64,000 nucleotides of DNA. It comes from an uncultured Acidobacteriaceae bacterium (lineage in GTDB: Bacteria > Acidobacteriota > Terriglobia > Terriglobales > Acidobacteriaceae). The stretch's first letter is position 1. Each line of letters starts with the position of its first letter. The stretch covers positions 62,001-126,000 of the forward strand of contig CALFMO010000007.1 of NCBI GenBank assembly GCA_937879855.1, read 5' to 3'. Below the pieces are notes generated by a model. The model searched no databases. It had not been told where the DNA came from and worked only from the letters and a program-made list of their open reading frames with translations. A program made the position numbers and the translations under genes. Of this stretch, positions 51,458 through 60,672 are shown one piece after another.

Positions 51458-52546
51458 CTACACTGCCAGAAAATCTTTGCTGGTCGGGGTCAGCACCTCA
51501 CAACCAGTGGCTGTGACCGCAACCATGTCCTCGATCCTCACGCCCCATTTGCCGGGGAAGTATACTCCCGGCTCGATGGTGATGACCATCCCCGGCTGCA
51601 GGATCTCGCTCTGCCCAGCCGCAACCCTGGGGGCCTCGTGAATTTCCAGACCGACCCCGTGCCCGGTGGAATGAGTAAAATAACGTCCTAAGCCTGCCTT
51701 CCGCAGTACCTTACGAGCCGCTTCATCGACAGCACTGACAGGAATGCCGGGGCGGACAGCATCGATCGCTGCCTGCTGACTTTCTCGCACCGCCTCGTAG
51801 ACGCGCCGGGCACCGTCCGAAACAGACCCTACCCACACAGTACGAGTCTGATCCGAACAATAACCTGCGAGTATAACACCGAAATCGCAGACTACGAATC
51901 CACCCCGGCCAATGGGATGGTCCGACGCGCGGCCGTGCGGCAGCGCCGACCGAACTCCCGAAGCGATGATCGTAGGGAACGACATCTCCTGTGCGCCGCC
52001 CCGGCGCGCCGCATATTCCATTTCGCCGGCAACCTCAGTCTCTTTCACTCCCGGACGCAAAACTTCGACTGCCCGGTCAAACAACTTGGCTCCCAGCGCG
52101 ACTGCGGCACGGATTCGATTTAATTCTTCGCCGTCTTTGATCATGCGCGCCCGCTCGACGACCGGCGGTGCGTCCTTCAGCCTTACGCCCGAGGGTAGGG
52201 CTTGAGCCAGGCGTTTTTTTTCGGCTAAAGTAAAGTGCTCGGCCTCAATCCCGATCGTCCAATTGCGCCGCCGCTTTGGCCGCTTTCCCAACCATTCGCC
52301 GAAGCCCGCCAACAGCGATTTGCGCGGAATCACGACTTTCGCGCCCTTTACTTCTTCGTGGGCTTGCGTGTCGTAGCGAACGTCTGAAAGGAAAGCGCTA
52401 CCAGCTTCCTCGACGAGAAGTAAGCCAGCACTCCCGGTAAAACCGCAGAGGTAATGAATGTTCGGGAGATGACTAATCAGGAGCGCATCGAAGCGAGTGG
52501 CTGTGAGTTGCTCGCGGAGTTTTTTCTGGCGCGCACGAAGATCCAT
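51458..52546 (-). CDS. M24-family Xaa-Pro aminopeptidase
   Basis: 362 residues. An N-terminal creatinase-like domain (ISHLPNIHYLCGFTGSAGLLLV) precedes the pita-bread peptidase domain. Metal ligands: Asp in VCDFGVILAGYCSDQTRTVW (two), His in HSTGHGVGLEIHEAP, Glu in ITIEPGVYFPGKWG and Glu in VRIEDMV, so the site is complete. It removes residues before proline (PepP/PepQ-like). The ATG at 52546 was preferred to 52576. It precedes accB on the same strand. Confidence 0.9.
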   Translation of the reverse strand: MDLRARQKKLREQLTATRFDALLISHLPNIHYLCGFTGSAGLLLVEEAGSAFLSDVRYDTQAHEEVKGAKVVIPRKSLLAGFGEWLGKRPKRRRNWTIGIEAEHFTLAEKKRLAQALPSGVRLKDAPPVVERARMIKDGEELNRIRAAVALGAKLFDRAVEVLRPGVKETEVAGEMEYAARRGGAQEMSFPTIIASGVRSALPHGRASDHPIGRGGFVVCDFGVILAGYCSDQTRTVWVGSVSDGARRVYEAVRESQQAAIDAVRPGIPVSAVDEAARKVLRKAGLGRYFTHSTGHGVGLEIHEAPRVAAGQSEILQPGMVITIEPGVYFPGKWGVRIEDMVAVTATGCEVLTPTSKDFLAV

Positions 52547-52656
52547 TTCATCGAGTTTATCAGGAGGCGAAAACAATCACGGAGTGGCCGGTAGCAAGCA
52601 TTCAGTTAAAACTCGCTTGGAGTTCGACGCTTCGTACCCCGCGCTCAAACGCAAGA

Positions 52657-52688
52657 CCGCCGGCCTGACAGGTTCTTCAGGCCGGCGG
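52657..52688. terminator. GC-rich hairpin after pilQ
   Basis: CCGCCGGCCTGA (52657-52668) pairs perfectly with TCAGGCCGGCGG (52677-52688) around an 8-base loop. It lies 20 bp after the pilQ stop. On the minus strand it is followed by TCTTGCGTTT, a poor T-run; on the plus side CTTTTGTCTT follows. It probably ends the pil operon and may work in both directions. Confidence 0.6.
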
Positions 52689-52709
52689 CTTTTGTCTTCG
52701 AACTCGCTG

Positions 52710-54734
52710 CTAGGTCTGGATGATTCGCGGCGTGATGAAGAAAATCAGCTCCTGGTTGGTAGTGTTCACTAGTGTGTGCTTGAACAGGTTGCCCAGGATT
52801 GGAATGTTCCCCAGCACCGGTACTTGTGAGATATTGACCGAGTTCTGGGTCTGGATGACGCCGCCGATCACCACCGTGCCGCCATCAGTCACCAATACCT
52901 GCGTCGTGGCCTGTTGGGTGATGAGTTCCGGGTTGCCCTGCACTTCCTGACCGAAGTTAGGCGTGGTGTTTTCCACGTCGACGTTCAGGAAGATGGTGTT
53001 TTCCGACGTGATCTGCGGAGTTACGGTCAACCGCAGGAAGGCGTCGATGTAGGTTACGGTCGGAGGACCACCCAACTGAGCTTGCGTGACGATCGGCACG
53101 CGCACGCCCTGCTTGACCAAGGCTTGAATGTTGTTCTGGGTGACGACCCGCGGACGAGAGAGTACTTTCAACAGGCCACGCGACTCTGCCATTGAGAGGA
53201 TCGCGTCAATTCGTATGGTGCTGCTGGCGTTGATAAAGGTCAGACCGCTGGTGGGCGAAGCCGATCCCAGGTTCGAGAACAAGGGAATCGAGGAACCTGT
53301 GGTAGCACCGCCGGTGGTTGGCGGCGGGACGGTGATATAACCCGGGCCCTGCCCAGGAAGGCTGACCGAAGTCGGGGACGCACCAACCGCTTGGGCGCCG
53401 CCGATTGCGCTGTGGCCGTTACCCCAGCCAAACCCAAGCTGCGTGCCAATGTCACGCGCAAACTGCCGCGTGGCAGCGACTACGCGAGCTTCTATTTCGA
53501 CTTCCTGCGTTTTGCGATCGAGCTGCGTCAGCAGGCGGTCAATCGTGGGAAGCACTTTGGGAATGTCGTTGATGATCACGGCGTTGGTGCGATCGTCAGC
53601 CACCACGTCGCCGCGCTGCGAGAGGAACTTCTTTACCGTGATAATAACGTCCTTCGCCTTGGCATAGCTCAGGAAGCGCGTGACCGAAACTTTTTCCACG
53701 GCCAGCGTTTCGGATTCGATCTGGGCGCGACGGGCGTCCGCTTCATGCTTCAGAGTTTCGACCGTGGCGATGCGCAGGACGTTGCCTTCCAGTTCCCGAG
53801 CCAGGTCGTTATTCTTGAGCACGATGTCGAGCGCCTGGTCCCACGGCACGTCATCGAGCACGATGGTCAGCGTGCCATGCACATTCGGATCCAGCACGAC
53901 GTTGAGACCGCTGATTTCATGAATGAGGCGGAAGAAGTCTTTGAGGTCGACATCTTTCAGATTTACCGAGATCGGCTCGCCAGTATATTTCGGTCCGGTC
54001 GCGGCAGATTGCTGTCCGGCCTGAGCCTTTTGTTCCGCCGCAAGATTTACTGCCGGCGTGATGGTGTTGGTAGTGTTCTGCGCCTGGGCCGCGTGATCGC
54101 TCACCGGAATCAGTTCGGCGGCAGTCTTGTCCGAGAATCGCGCCGCAGCTTCCTGGGCGCGAACAGTGGGCTCGGCCGCAGAATCGTCTTGCCTCGGCTC
54201 CGCCGCGTTCGCCTCGCTCTTGGACTGATAGGAAGGCTCGACAAAGACATAGTCGGTGGGGGCAGCCGAATTCTTGGCTACCGTGCTGGTTTCCGGCTTG
54301 GCAGCGGATTGCGCGACAGGCGTGGTCTGAGGAGCGACCTTGGCGATTGCAGTGGCGTGCAAGGTCAGGACCAGCTTCCCGGCAGAGCCCGGCGTCAACT
54401 CGTAGGCGCAAGCCTTTTCGAGATCCACGACGACGCGGGTGTGCCGCGCCTGCCGGTCCATGCCGATGCGCACACTCTTGACTCCAGCCGCGCCTACGGC
54501 GATGTGGCTCTGTCCGGTCGCCATAACGGTTTCGGGCAGATCCACTACCACGCGAGCGGGTGAGTCCATTGTGCTGAGCTTCGGCGTGAGAGTGCCCTTC
54601 GAGCGCATCTCAACCCGGATGTCGTCCGTACCCCGGACTACGTTGACTCGATCGAGCTGGCTCGGTGTCTGTGCGGCCGCAGCCACCACCAGAAGCAGCA
54701 ACGATACGAACATGGTCACTTGTTGCTTTCGCAT
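52710..54734 (-). CDS. pilQ: Type IV pilus secretin PilQ
   Basis: 674 residues. A signal peptide (MFVSLLLLVVAAAAQ) is followed by an AMIN domain (about 30-130, peptidoglycan-binding), a linker, the STN/secretin N0 domain (ISVNLKDVDLKDFFRLIHEI), an N1 domain (VTRFLSYAKAKDVIITVKKF) and the secretin barrel (VEIEARVVAATRQFARDIG ... VPVLGNIPILGNLFK). It forms the outer-membrane gate for the pilus. The ATG at 54734 has GAGAGG before it. Last gene of pilMNOPQ. Confidence 0.94.
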   Translation of the reverse strand: MRKQQVTMFVSLLLLVVAAAAQTPSQLDRVNVVRGTDDIRVEMRSKGTLTPKLSTMDSPARVVVDLPETVMATGQSHIAVGAAGVKSVRIGMDRQARHTRVVVDLEKACAYELTPGSAGKLVLTLHATAIAKVAPQTTPVAQSAAKPETSTVAKNSAAPTDYVFVEPSYQSKSEANAAEPRQDDSAAEPTVRAQEAAARFSDKTAAELIPVSDHAAQAQNTTNTITPAVNLAAEQKAQAGQQSAATGPKYTGEPISVNLKDVDLKDFFRLIHEISGLNVVLDPNVHGTLTIVLDDVPWDQALDIVLKNNDLARELEGNVLRIATVETLKHEADARRAQIESETLAVEKVSVTRFLSYAKAKDVIITVKKFLSQRGDVVADDRTNAVIINDIPKVLPTIDRLLTQLDRKTQEVEIEARVVAATRQFARDIGTQLGFGWGNGHSAIGGAQAVGASPTSVSLPGQGPGYITVPPPTTGGATTGSSIPLFSNLGSASPTSGLTFINASSTIRIDAILSMAESRGLLKVLSRPRVVTQNNIQALVKQGVRVPIVTQAQLGGPPTVTYIDAFLRLTVTPQITSENTIFLNVDVENTTPNFGQEVQGNPELITQQATTQVLVTDGGTVVIGGVIQTQNSVNISQVPVLGNIPILGNLFKHTLVNTTNQELIFFITPRIIQT

Positions 54735-54820
54735 TTCGCCTCTCCCCAACCCGCGGGCCAGGCCCGCGTGCCTTCTGAAACTTGATTTCGGCGCCGCCGT
54801 TTCCGGTTTCGCCGTCCTGC

Positions 54821-56110
54821 CTAGACTGCCGGCGTAAAGATTTTCTTCACCACTTCCCGCGTGAAGGACTTGCCCAGCTTGTCCTGGATCGTCTCCTGGA
54901 ACGTCACCGAGTCGCCCGTAATCTTTACAACGTAGCCATTGAACACGGGGTCGTTCTCCCGCAGAAAATAAGCCTTGTTCAGATTGTTGGTTACCACCGC
55001 GATGAAGCCGCTATCGGACTTCACCACGCCGCGCAGATTGATGGCCCCGATCTCCAGGCACTTCTTGCCTGTGGAACAGCCCGAGCCGTTCTGCTGCACT
55101 ACCGGACTGAAGAAAGGATCGCGCTTGCCGCTCATCGCCCACTTCTTTTCTTCTTTGGGCTTGGGAGCAACCGCAGCCGGAGCCTTTACCGCAACCGCGA
55201 CCGGAGCCGGGGTAGCCGGAGCGGCGATCTTGGTCACGGGTGAAGCCTTGGCCTGCGTTTTGGCATCGGCCTTGGCGGCTGCTTCCGGCTTAGCCGGCGC
55301 TTTCACGACTGCGACTTTCGGAGTTGCGCCCGGTTTTGCCACCGCGGGCTGTGGAGTCGCTACGGCTGCCTTCACTGCTGTTGCCGGGACAGCTTTCACC
55401 GCACTCGCCGGGGCGGCTTTCACTGCAGTTGCCGGAGTAACTGCCTTGACTGGGGCAGCCGGAACGTTCTTCGCGACGCTGGGAGCCGAACCCTCGGGAT
55501 GCAGGGTCAGAATTACTTTCCCGGCGGAGCCTGGCGTCAACTCAAAGGCCAGGGGCTTTTCCAGGTCGATCACCACACTGGTGGTGGGCGGAGTCTTGCC
55601 ATCCATGCCGATGCGGACGCCCTTGACTCCGGCGCTGCCCACAGGAATCTTGCTCTGTGCGCTGGCCATGACTGTCTCGGGCAATTCCACGAGAACCCGG
55701 TCGGGAGACTTCAACTTGCTAAGCCTCGGCGTGACCGGCTGGGTGGAACTGATTTCGATCTGAACACTGTCCGCTCCCGGGACCACGTTCACGCGCTTGA
55801 GCTGGTTGCGCTGCGCGGAAGCCTCGTCTGGAGTCGCCGCGGGAACGGGCTTTGGAGCCGAAGCTGGCTTCGCCACCGGGGCAGGCTTGGATGACGGAAT
55901 CGTCGCCGGCTTCACCGCCGGAGCGGGAGCGCCGGGGGCTGGCTTAGCCTTTGCCGGAGCCGCGGCCACGGGAGCCGGGTTGGAATCGTTGGCCTGCTTC
56001 TGCTGCAGCGATTTAGCCGTGCTGCGCGCGGTATCGATGGCGTCCGGGTTCTGTGCCCAGGCCCCGCTCACCATCATTGCCATTGCCAGAATGCCTGTCG
56101 TCAGCTTCAT
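54821..56110 (-). CDS. pilP: PilP-like pilus assembly protein with an AMIN domain
   Basis: 429 residues, more than twice a usual PilP. A signal peptide (MKLTTGILAMAMMVSGAWA) is followed by Pro/Ala-rich sequence, an AMIN domain (about 110-215) and a long Ala/Val/Lys/Pro low-complexity spacer. The C-terminal PilP domain follows (KRDPFFSPVVQQNG ... GAINLRGVVKSDSGFIAVV ... DPVFNGYVVKITGDS). The AMIN domain matches the PilQ copy closely (LPETVMA, VGAAGVKSVRIGM against VGSAGVKGVRIGM, FELTPGSAGK against YELTPGSAGK). It should link PilNO to PilQ. Confidence 0.88.
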   Translation of the reverse strand: MKLTTGILAMAMMVSGAWAQNPDAIDTARSTAKSLQQKQANDSNPAPVAAAPAKAKPAPGAPAPAVKPATIPSSKPAPVAKPASAPKPVPAATPDEASAQRNQLKRVNVVPGADSVQIEISSTQPVTPRLSKLKSPDRVLVELPETVMASAQSKIPVGSAGVKGVRIGMDGKTPPTTSVVIDLEKPLAFELTPGSAGKVILTLHPEGSAPSVAKNVPAAPVKAVTPATAVKAAPASAVKAVPATAVKAAVATPQPAVAKPGATPKVAVVKAPAKPEAAAKADAKTQAKASPVTKIAAPATPAPVAVAVKAPAAVAPKPKEEKKWAMSGKRDPFFSPVVQQNGSGCSTGKKCLEIGAINLRGVVKSDSGFIAVVTNNLNKAYFLRENDPVFNGYVVKITGDSVTFQETIQDKLGKSFTREVVKKIFTPAV

Positions 56111-56118
56111 AGCCATCC

Positions 56119-56763
56119 CTACTTCGCGGCCGGCGTTCCGGGTTTTGCCCCGGCGCCTGCGGCTGAAGGTTGTAAGTCGTGACTGAAATATGTAGTCGCG
56201 GTAAAACTCGCAACCACGCTCTCGTTCGGCGCGTAGTTGTAGGTGTGCTTGACTTTCGCGTCTCCCGGTTTCTTTGTGCTAGCCACCAGCAGCCCGCTGA
56301 TATTGACAATGCGCTCCAGTTTGCTCACGCGGTCAAAGAAATTCAGGGTGGAATAGTATGGTCCGTCCAGTTCCATTTCGAAGGGCACTTCGCTGTAATA
56401 CTGCTGCGATTTGACGTCCTTCGCGCCATAGCGTCGCAGTTCGACGCCCGCCTTCTGGGCCTCGGCGTCAAGCATGGTAATGAACCCGTCGACCTGCTTC
56501 TCATCAGGAACGATGCGCTGCTCGATCTCAAGCTGCTGTTTGAGCTCGGCCAGTTGCTGTTCCATTTGCTTCAGCTTGGGCCGGTAAGACTCGAGTTCGT
56601 TGTTTTCCTTGATCTTGTCTTCGAGGGCATGCTGGGCGGCGGCATTGCTATCGTTCTGGCTCTTGAACATGGTGAAGTACAGAGCCGCCGTCACGATCAC
56701 TCCCCCGAGGATCACCGTGCCCCACTGTTTGATGCCCGACATTTCGCTAAAATTCATCGCCAT
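56119..56763 (-). CDS. pilO: Type IV pilus inner-membrane protein PilO
   Basis: 214 residues. One N-terminal transmembrane helix (WGTVILGGVIVTAALYFTMF), a coiled coil (ALEDKIKENNELESYRPKLK) and a ferredoxin-like periplasmic domain (GFITMLDAEAQKAGVELRRY). It partners PilN. It lies between pilN and pilP with 10-bp gaps or less. Confidence 0.9.
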   Translation of the reverse strand: MAMNFSEMSGIKQWGTVILGGVIVTAALYFTMFKSQNDSNAAAQHALEDKIKENNELESYRPKLKQMEQQLAELKQQLEIEQRIVPDEKQVDGFITMLDAEAQKAGVELRRYGAKDVKSQQYYSEVPFEMELDGPYYSTLNFFDRVSKLERIVNISGLLVASTKKPGDAKVKHTYNYAPNESVVASFTATTYFSHDLQPSAAGAGAKPGTPAAK

Positions 56764-56773
56764 AGGTCCGCCT

Positions 56774-57376
56774 TTACGACTTTCCCTTCTCGCAAGTCAG
56801 CGTGAACTGGAACGCCTGCATGTCCTTGATGTGATCGTCCTGATAGGTTTCCTTGATTTCCACGGTCTTGAAATATCCGGTCTTTTGCAGGTTCGCAATC
56901 AGGTTGGCCACCGCGTCGGTGCTCAGAGCGGTTCCCTCCAGGCTTACGCTCGGACCCGTGTCGTCCATCTTGCTCAGCCAAACGGCTTCAGTGTTGTTTA
57001 CCGTTTCTCCCAGCATGGCCATCAGGGCGACGGGACCGCCCGACTGGCTGGCGCTCGCCCGCAGCCCGTCGATCACATCGACACGCCGCTTATAGTTGTC
57101 GGCCTGTTTCTGCCGCTCCAGGAAGCGCGCTTTCACGTCGGCCAGTTCCCGGTTCTTCTGTTCGGCAATTTTCATGTTGGCTGCAATCGCCTTCGCCTGA
57201 TGATCCAGACGGTACCAGTAGCCGAGGTTGAATAAGCCGACTACCACCAGCACCACCAGGATCTTCAGCTTGGGCGAACCCATATCGCCCATTTCCATCG
57301 TGGGCATCGACGGACCGCCGCCGCCACCGCGCTTGTTTTTGCCCTTGGAATTTTCGAGCAGGTTGATTTTGATCAT
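56774..57376 (-). CDS. pilN: Type IV pilus inner-membrane protein PilN
   Basis: 200 residues. MIKINLLENSK is the conserved cytoplasmic PilM-binding tail. A Gly-rich linker unusual in length (KRGGGGGPSMPTMEMGDMG) leads to a transmembrane helix (LKILVVLVVVGLFNLGYW), a coiled coil and a periplasmic domain. Its ATG overlaps the pilM stop (ATGA), so translation is coupled. Confidence 0.92.
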   Translation of the reverse strand: MIKINLLENSKGKNKRGGGGGPSMPTMEMGDMGSPKLKILVVLVVVGLFNLGYWYRLDHQAKAIAANMKIAEQKNRELADVKARFLERQKQADNYKRRVDVIDGLRASASQSGGPVALMAMLGETVNNTEAVWLSKMDDTGPSVSLEGTALSTDAVANLIANLQKTGYFKTVEIKETYQDDHIKDMQAFQFTLTCEKGKS

Positions 57377-58428
57377 AGAGAGTCAAAGCTCCTCAGGGCC
57401 AAGCCCACCGCGACTGCCATCTGGCCGGGATTCTGTTCCACCAGTTCCGCGCCGTGACCTTCAGAGGGCGGGGTGACCCGCTGGAACGGATTCAACAACT
57501 CCACCGGCATGGAGAACTCCTGGCGCAATGCTTCTACCAGGCCCGGTACTTTCGACGACCCGCCTGCCAGGTAGATTTTTTCGATATGTTCACCGGCCGC
57601 GCTGGCCCGGAAGAAATCGAAGGTCTTTTGAATTTCCAGCACAATGATCTCGGTGACCTGCTGCAGGATCGGCTGCTTCGCGTCCTCGCTCACCGTGCCC
57701 ACTTTCTTGCCCAGCTTCAGCGACTCGGCATCGTCAAAACTCAGATCCAGTTCCTTCTGCAGCGAGTCGGTGTACTGATGGCCGCCGACGCTGACATCGC
57801 GGGGAAACAGGGGGGTAGTGCCCTTCACGATGTTGATGTTCATCACGCTGGCGCCCAGGTTCAAGAGCGCCACTACCTGTCCCGGGGCCGGCTGGTAGTT
57901 GTACTCGTAGCAGTTCTGCAGGGCCAACGCGTCGATGTCCACAATAGCCGGGGTGCGTCCCGACATCGAGAGTACGTTGGTGTAGTTCAAAATCTTATCC
58001 TTCTTGACTGCGACCAGCAGGACGTCCATCTGCGGACTCCCCACTTCGTCGGAGAGAATCTGGTAGTCAAGACTTACATCGGCCAAATCGAAAGGAATAT
58101 GTTGAGCGGCTTCCTTCTCAATGGTCTCGGCCAGTTCCTGATCGCTCATGGAGGGCAATGAGATCTTTTTCACGATCACGGAGTGTCCGCTCACCGCGGT
58201 GGCCACCGCCTTGGTCTTGATCTGGTTCTCGAGGAACAGCTTCGAAATCGCGCTCGAAACTGTGCCCGAGTCGACGATCATCGAATCGACCACGATGTCG
58301 GAAGACAGAGGCTCCAGACCGAGGTGGGCGACTTCAATCTGCCCGCCCTTCTTCTTGAGCTCGACTGCCTTAATGCTTGAAGAGCCCACATCCAGGCCAA
58401 CAATCGACTTCGATCCCATTCCAAACAT
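57373..58428 (-). CDS. pilM: Type IV pilus assembly ATPase-fold protein PilM
   Basis: 351 residues of the actin-like PilM family. SIVGLDVGSSSIKAVELKKK is the phosphate-1 loop, VVALLNLGASVMNINIV the second, and IYLAGGSSKVPGLVEAL the adenosine loop. It binds the PilN N-terminus under the inner membrane. AGGTGGG precedes the ATG. It heads the pilMNOPQ run on the minus strand. Confidence 0.94.
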   Translation of the reverse strand: MFGMGSKSIVGLDVGSSSIKAVELKKKGGQIEVAHLGLEPLSSDIVVDSMIVDSGTVSSAISKLFLENQIKTKAVATAVSGHSVIVKKISLPSMSDQELAETIEKEAAQHIPFDLADVSLDYQILSDEVGSPQMDVLLVAVKKDKILNYTNVLSMSGRTPAIVDIDALALQNCYEYNYQPAPGQVVALLNLGASVMNINIVKGTTPLFPRDVSVGGHQYTDSLQKELDLSFDDAESLKLGKKVGTVSEDAKQPILQQVTEIIVLEIQKTFDFFRASAAGEHIEKIYLAGGSSKVPGLVEALRQEFSMPVELLNPFQRVTPPSEGHGAELVEQNPGQMAVAVGLALRSFDSL

Positions 58429-58474
58429 GTGCCCACCTTTGGAGCGCCGGCTTCCCGCCGGCTCTCAGTTTTTG

Positions 58475-58741
58475 CTACTGCGACCCGGCAGCTTTACTCG
58501 CTGCCTTCGGCCTGCGTTTCGCCTGCGGTTCCATCTGGCTCGACTTCTCTTCCATCCACTGGTCCAAACGCGATTTCTTGAAGCGCCAGCGGTTGCCCAG
58601 CTTGAACGCGGGAATTTTCTGCTCGCCGACGTACTTGTAAAGCGTGTCCGGACTCACGCCCAAATATTGCGAAGCCTGTCGAATGTTCATGACTTCTCGC
58701 GAGTCGGCCATAGTTCCTGTTGCCTTTTCCACCGCGTCCAT
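58475..58741 (-). CDS. Small MerR/excisionase-type HTH DNA-binding protein
   Basis: 88 residues. The HTH reads VMNIRQASQYLGVSPDTLYKYVGEQKIPAFKLGNRWRFKK, the helix-turn-helix_17 (excisionase/BldC-like) type. A basic Lys/Arg/Ala tail follows. GGAG lies six bases before the ATG at 58741; longer frames reach 58846. It is 46 bp upstream of pilM on the same strand, so it may regulate pilus genes. No integrase is near to suggest a phage role. Confidence 0.75.
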   Translation of the reverse strand: MDAVEKATGTMADSREVMNIRQASQYLGVSPDTLYKYVGEQKIPAFKLGNRWRFKKSRLDQWMEEKSSQMEPQAKRRPKAASKAAGSQ

Positions 58742-59262
58742 TTCTTGCTCCGATTGCCTTGGCATGCGGGCTTTCTTTCGGGTGATGCCGCGCCCACAAC
58801 TGCCTGTCCGGGGGCTTTCGGTGTTACGAGCATATCTCAGCCCCAATAAACCCCGGCTCGAAGCGAATGTCCGTGTTTCTTAGGGTTTTTGGCCTGTTTC
58901 TTGGAATTGAGGAACCAGGGGGCGACTTGGGATTTCTACATATTGTGGTTAACTTGTTGAGACACTCTATATGAAGTAGTCATCATACAGAAGCGACGCA
59001 GTCACTGGCAGTGCGGTAACTGAAGTACTAGGCACGGTACGGAGGTACTATATCTCTCGCCCAACTCGTGGTTTAGGCAGGGTTTAATCATGCGAAGCTT
59101 CCGAGCGTTCCGGGTTACCGCACGCCGTAGATTTCGCTGTCTAGAACTTCACCTTTCAACTTCATAAACCTAATATTGCCGGCCAGGAGCGATTGCTTCT
59201 TGTGATTTCTCGCCGGCAACACCCGGCTGCGATAATCTAGTTCCTCGGTTCGGAGGGATACT
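58742..59262. other. Intergenic region upstream of doxX and the HTH gene
   Basis: Apart from possible N-terminal extension of the HTH frame (to 58846), no gene is supported. It holds a perfect inverted repeat TTGCCGGC (59176-59183) and GCCGGCAA (59212-59219), 44 bp before doxX, and AT-rich stretches near 58930-58990. No promoter pair was convincing. Confidence 0.5.
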
Positions 59263-59694
59263 TTGCGCTACCTCGATCGTTTGCAGCCGCTCGCGCTATT
59301 GGCGATGCGCCTGGCCTTAGGCGCCATCATGGTCGCACATGGCTCTCACAAAGTTTTTGGAGGCTTGCATCACCATGCGCAGATGGTGGCCAGTCTGGGT
59401 CTGCCTGCATGGCTTGCATATGTGTCAGCCTTCGCAGAATTCTTCGGCGGACTGATGATCCTGGTTGGATTCTTCACGCGTGCGGCGGCATTAGTTGTTT
59501 TCCTCAATCTATTTGTGGCCATCTGGAAAGTGCATTTGCATAACGGACTTCTCGGAAGTCCCGAGCGGCCGGGATATGAGTTCCCACTGTCAGCCGCCGC
59601 TCTTGCCTTCGCGCTGATCTTCTTTGGTGGAGGCGCCATCGCGCTTGACCACGTTCTGCGCGGCGGAGGCAGCGGCACCTCCAAACGGTTTTGA
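59263..59694 (+). CDS. DoxX-family membrane protein
   Basis: 143 residues with four hydrophobic helices. LRLALGAIMVAHGSHKVFGG and FAEFFGGLMILVGFFTR are DoxX signatures. Members are small integral proteins linked to oxidoreductase complexes; the function here is unknown. The start is TTG at 59263, with GGAGGG five bases upstream. Confidence 0.9.
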   Translation: MRYLDRLQPLALLAMRLALGAIMVAHGSHKVFGGLHHHAQMVASLGLPAWLAYVSAFAEFFGGLMILVGFFTRAAALVVFLNLFVAIWKVHLHNGLLGSPERPGYEFPLSAAALAFALIFFGGGAIALDHVLRGGGSGTSKRF

Positions 59695-59909
59695 TTTTTC
59701 GATAAATCGTTAATGGCCAGCGACCGCAACTTATTTCGACTTGCCGGGTTTCGCTTTGATTGCCCGCTCGACTTTTGTTGGCAATCAACGGGTCCAATTG
59801 AAATCCCGCGCGGTTGAAACTATGATGGGAACTTCGTTCATGCGCTTGCATCCAAATGGTTTGGCGGTCGCATCTCACCGCCAGTAACGACAATCACAGG
59901 AGGTTTCCC

Positions 59910-60521
59910 TTGAGAAAGTTTGCCTTCCTTGCGACCGTCTTCGCATTTTTTGTCCTTCCTACCTTGGCTTCTGCGCAGCAGGGGGACGCCATGATCGGCT
60001 TCGGAACCCTCTTGTCCCCCGGAGCGGCCGCTTGCGGCGTATCTTCCGCCGGCGCTGTCACTTGCCCTGAAAAAGGAGGCCTGTACATAAATCTCGGCGC
60101 CGACGTGATTTTTCACCGGCGGATGGGCTTCGCTTTTGACACCGCATGGCGGGCGAGCCAGGGAGACTACGGCGGTCTTGGCATTCCTTACAAGCCCATT
60201 CTTTTTGATTTCAACGGCGATTACCAACCCAAACTCGGCAAGAAGGTAGGCGCGGATCTATTCGGCGGAATTGGCTGGCAAACGACTCGTTACTATGGCC
60301 TAGTCAACAGTTTTTCGTGCTATCAACTTGGCCAGTGCTATCAGAGTTCCAACCACTTCCTGGTCGACCTGGGAGCCGGGATTCGCTATTACGCCTACGG
60401 GCATCTGTTTGTCCGGCCCGAAGTGCGTTACTACAAGATCTTCAACAATTCGGCCGACTTTACCTCCGGCAACGTGATTCGCGTGGGAGCGTCGATCGGT
60501 TACACTATCGGCCCAGAGTAA
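59910..60521 (+). CDS. Small outer-membrane beta-barrel protein, paralogue 1
   Basis: 203 residues. A signal peptide (RKFAFLATVFAFFVLPTLASAQQ) is followed by alternating beta strands suited to an eight-strand barrel and the ending VGASIGYTIG. It shares with the genes at 60673 and 63599 the motif C-x5-C-x5..7-HF-(L/M)-x-D-(L/V)-G, here CYQLGQCYQSSNHFLVDLG. The cysteines probably form a disulphide in an outer loop. The start is TTG at 59910 after AGGAGG; the frame extends to 59856. Family unknown. Confidence 0.8.
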   Translation: MRKFAFLATVFAFFVLPTLASAQQGDAMIGFGTLLSPGAAACGVSSAGAVTCPEKGGLYINLGADVIFHRRMGFAFDTAWRASQGDYGGLGIPYKPILFDFNGDYQPKLGKKVGADLFGGIGWQTTRYYGLVNSFSCYQLGQCYQSSNHFLVDLGAGIRYYAYGHLFVRPEVRYYKIFNNSADFTSGNVIRVGASIGYTIGPE

Positions 60522-60672
60522 AAGTCTTCGGTTGGGCGGTGGTCGCGAGTGGGGCCGGAGCAGAGAGTTCCTACCTCCCAGCTAAGCCAACCATTCGCGA
60601 CTGCCTTGTCCGACACCATTCATCTGGCGGCCGCATTCCAGAAGCGTGAACCAACAGATAAGGGGGCTGTAT

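Noticed and set aside
53391..54563. 390-residue plus-strand open frame
   Set aside because: Antisense to pilQ; low-complexity Arg/Gly-rich product typical of a shadow frame.
58847..59262. tRNA or small RNA gene sought in the gap before doxX
   Set aside because: No cloverleaf, T-loop sequence or terminator was recognised.
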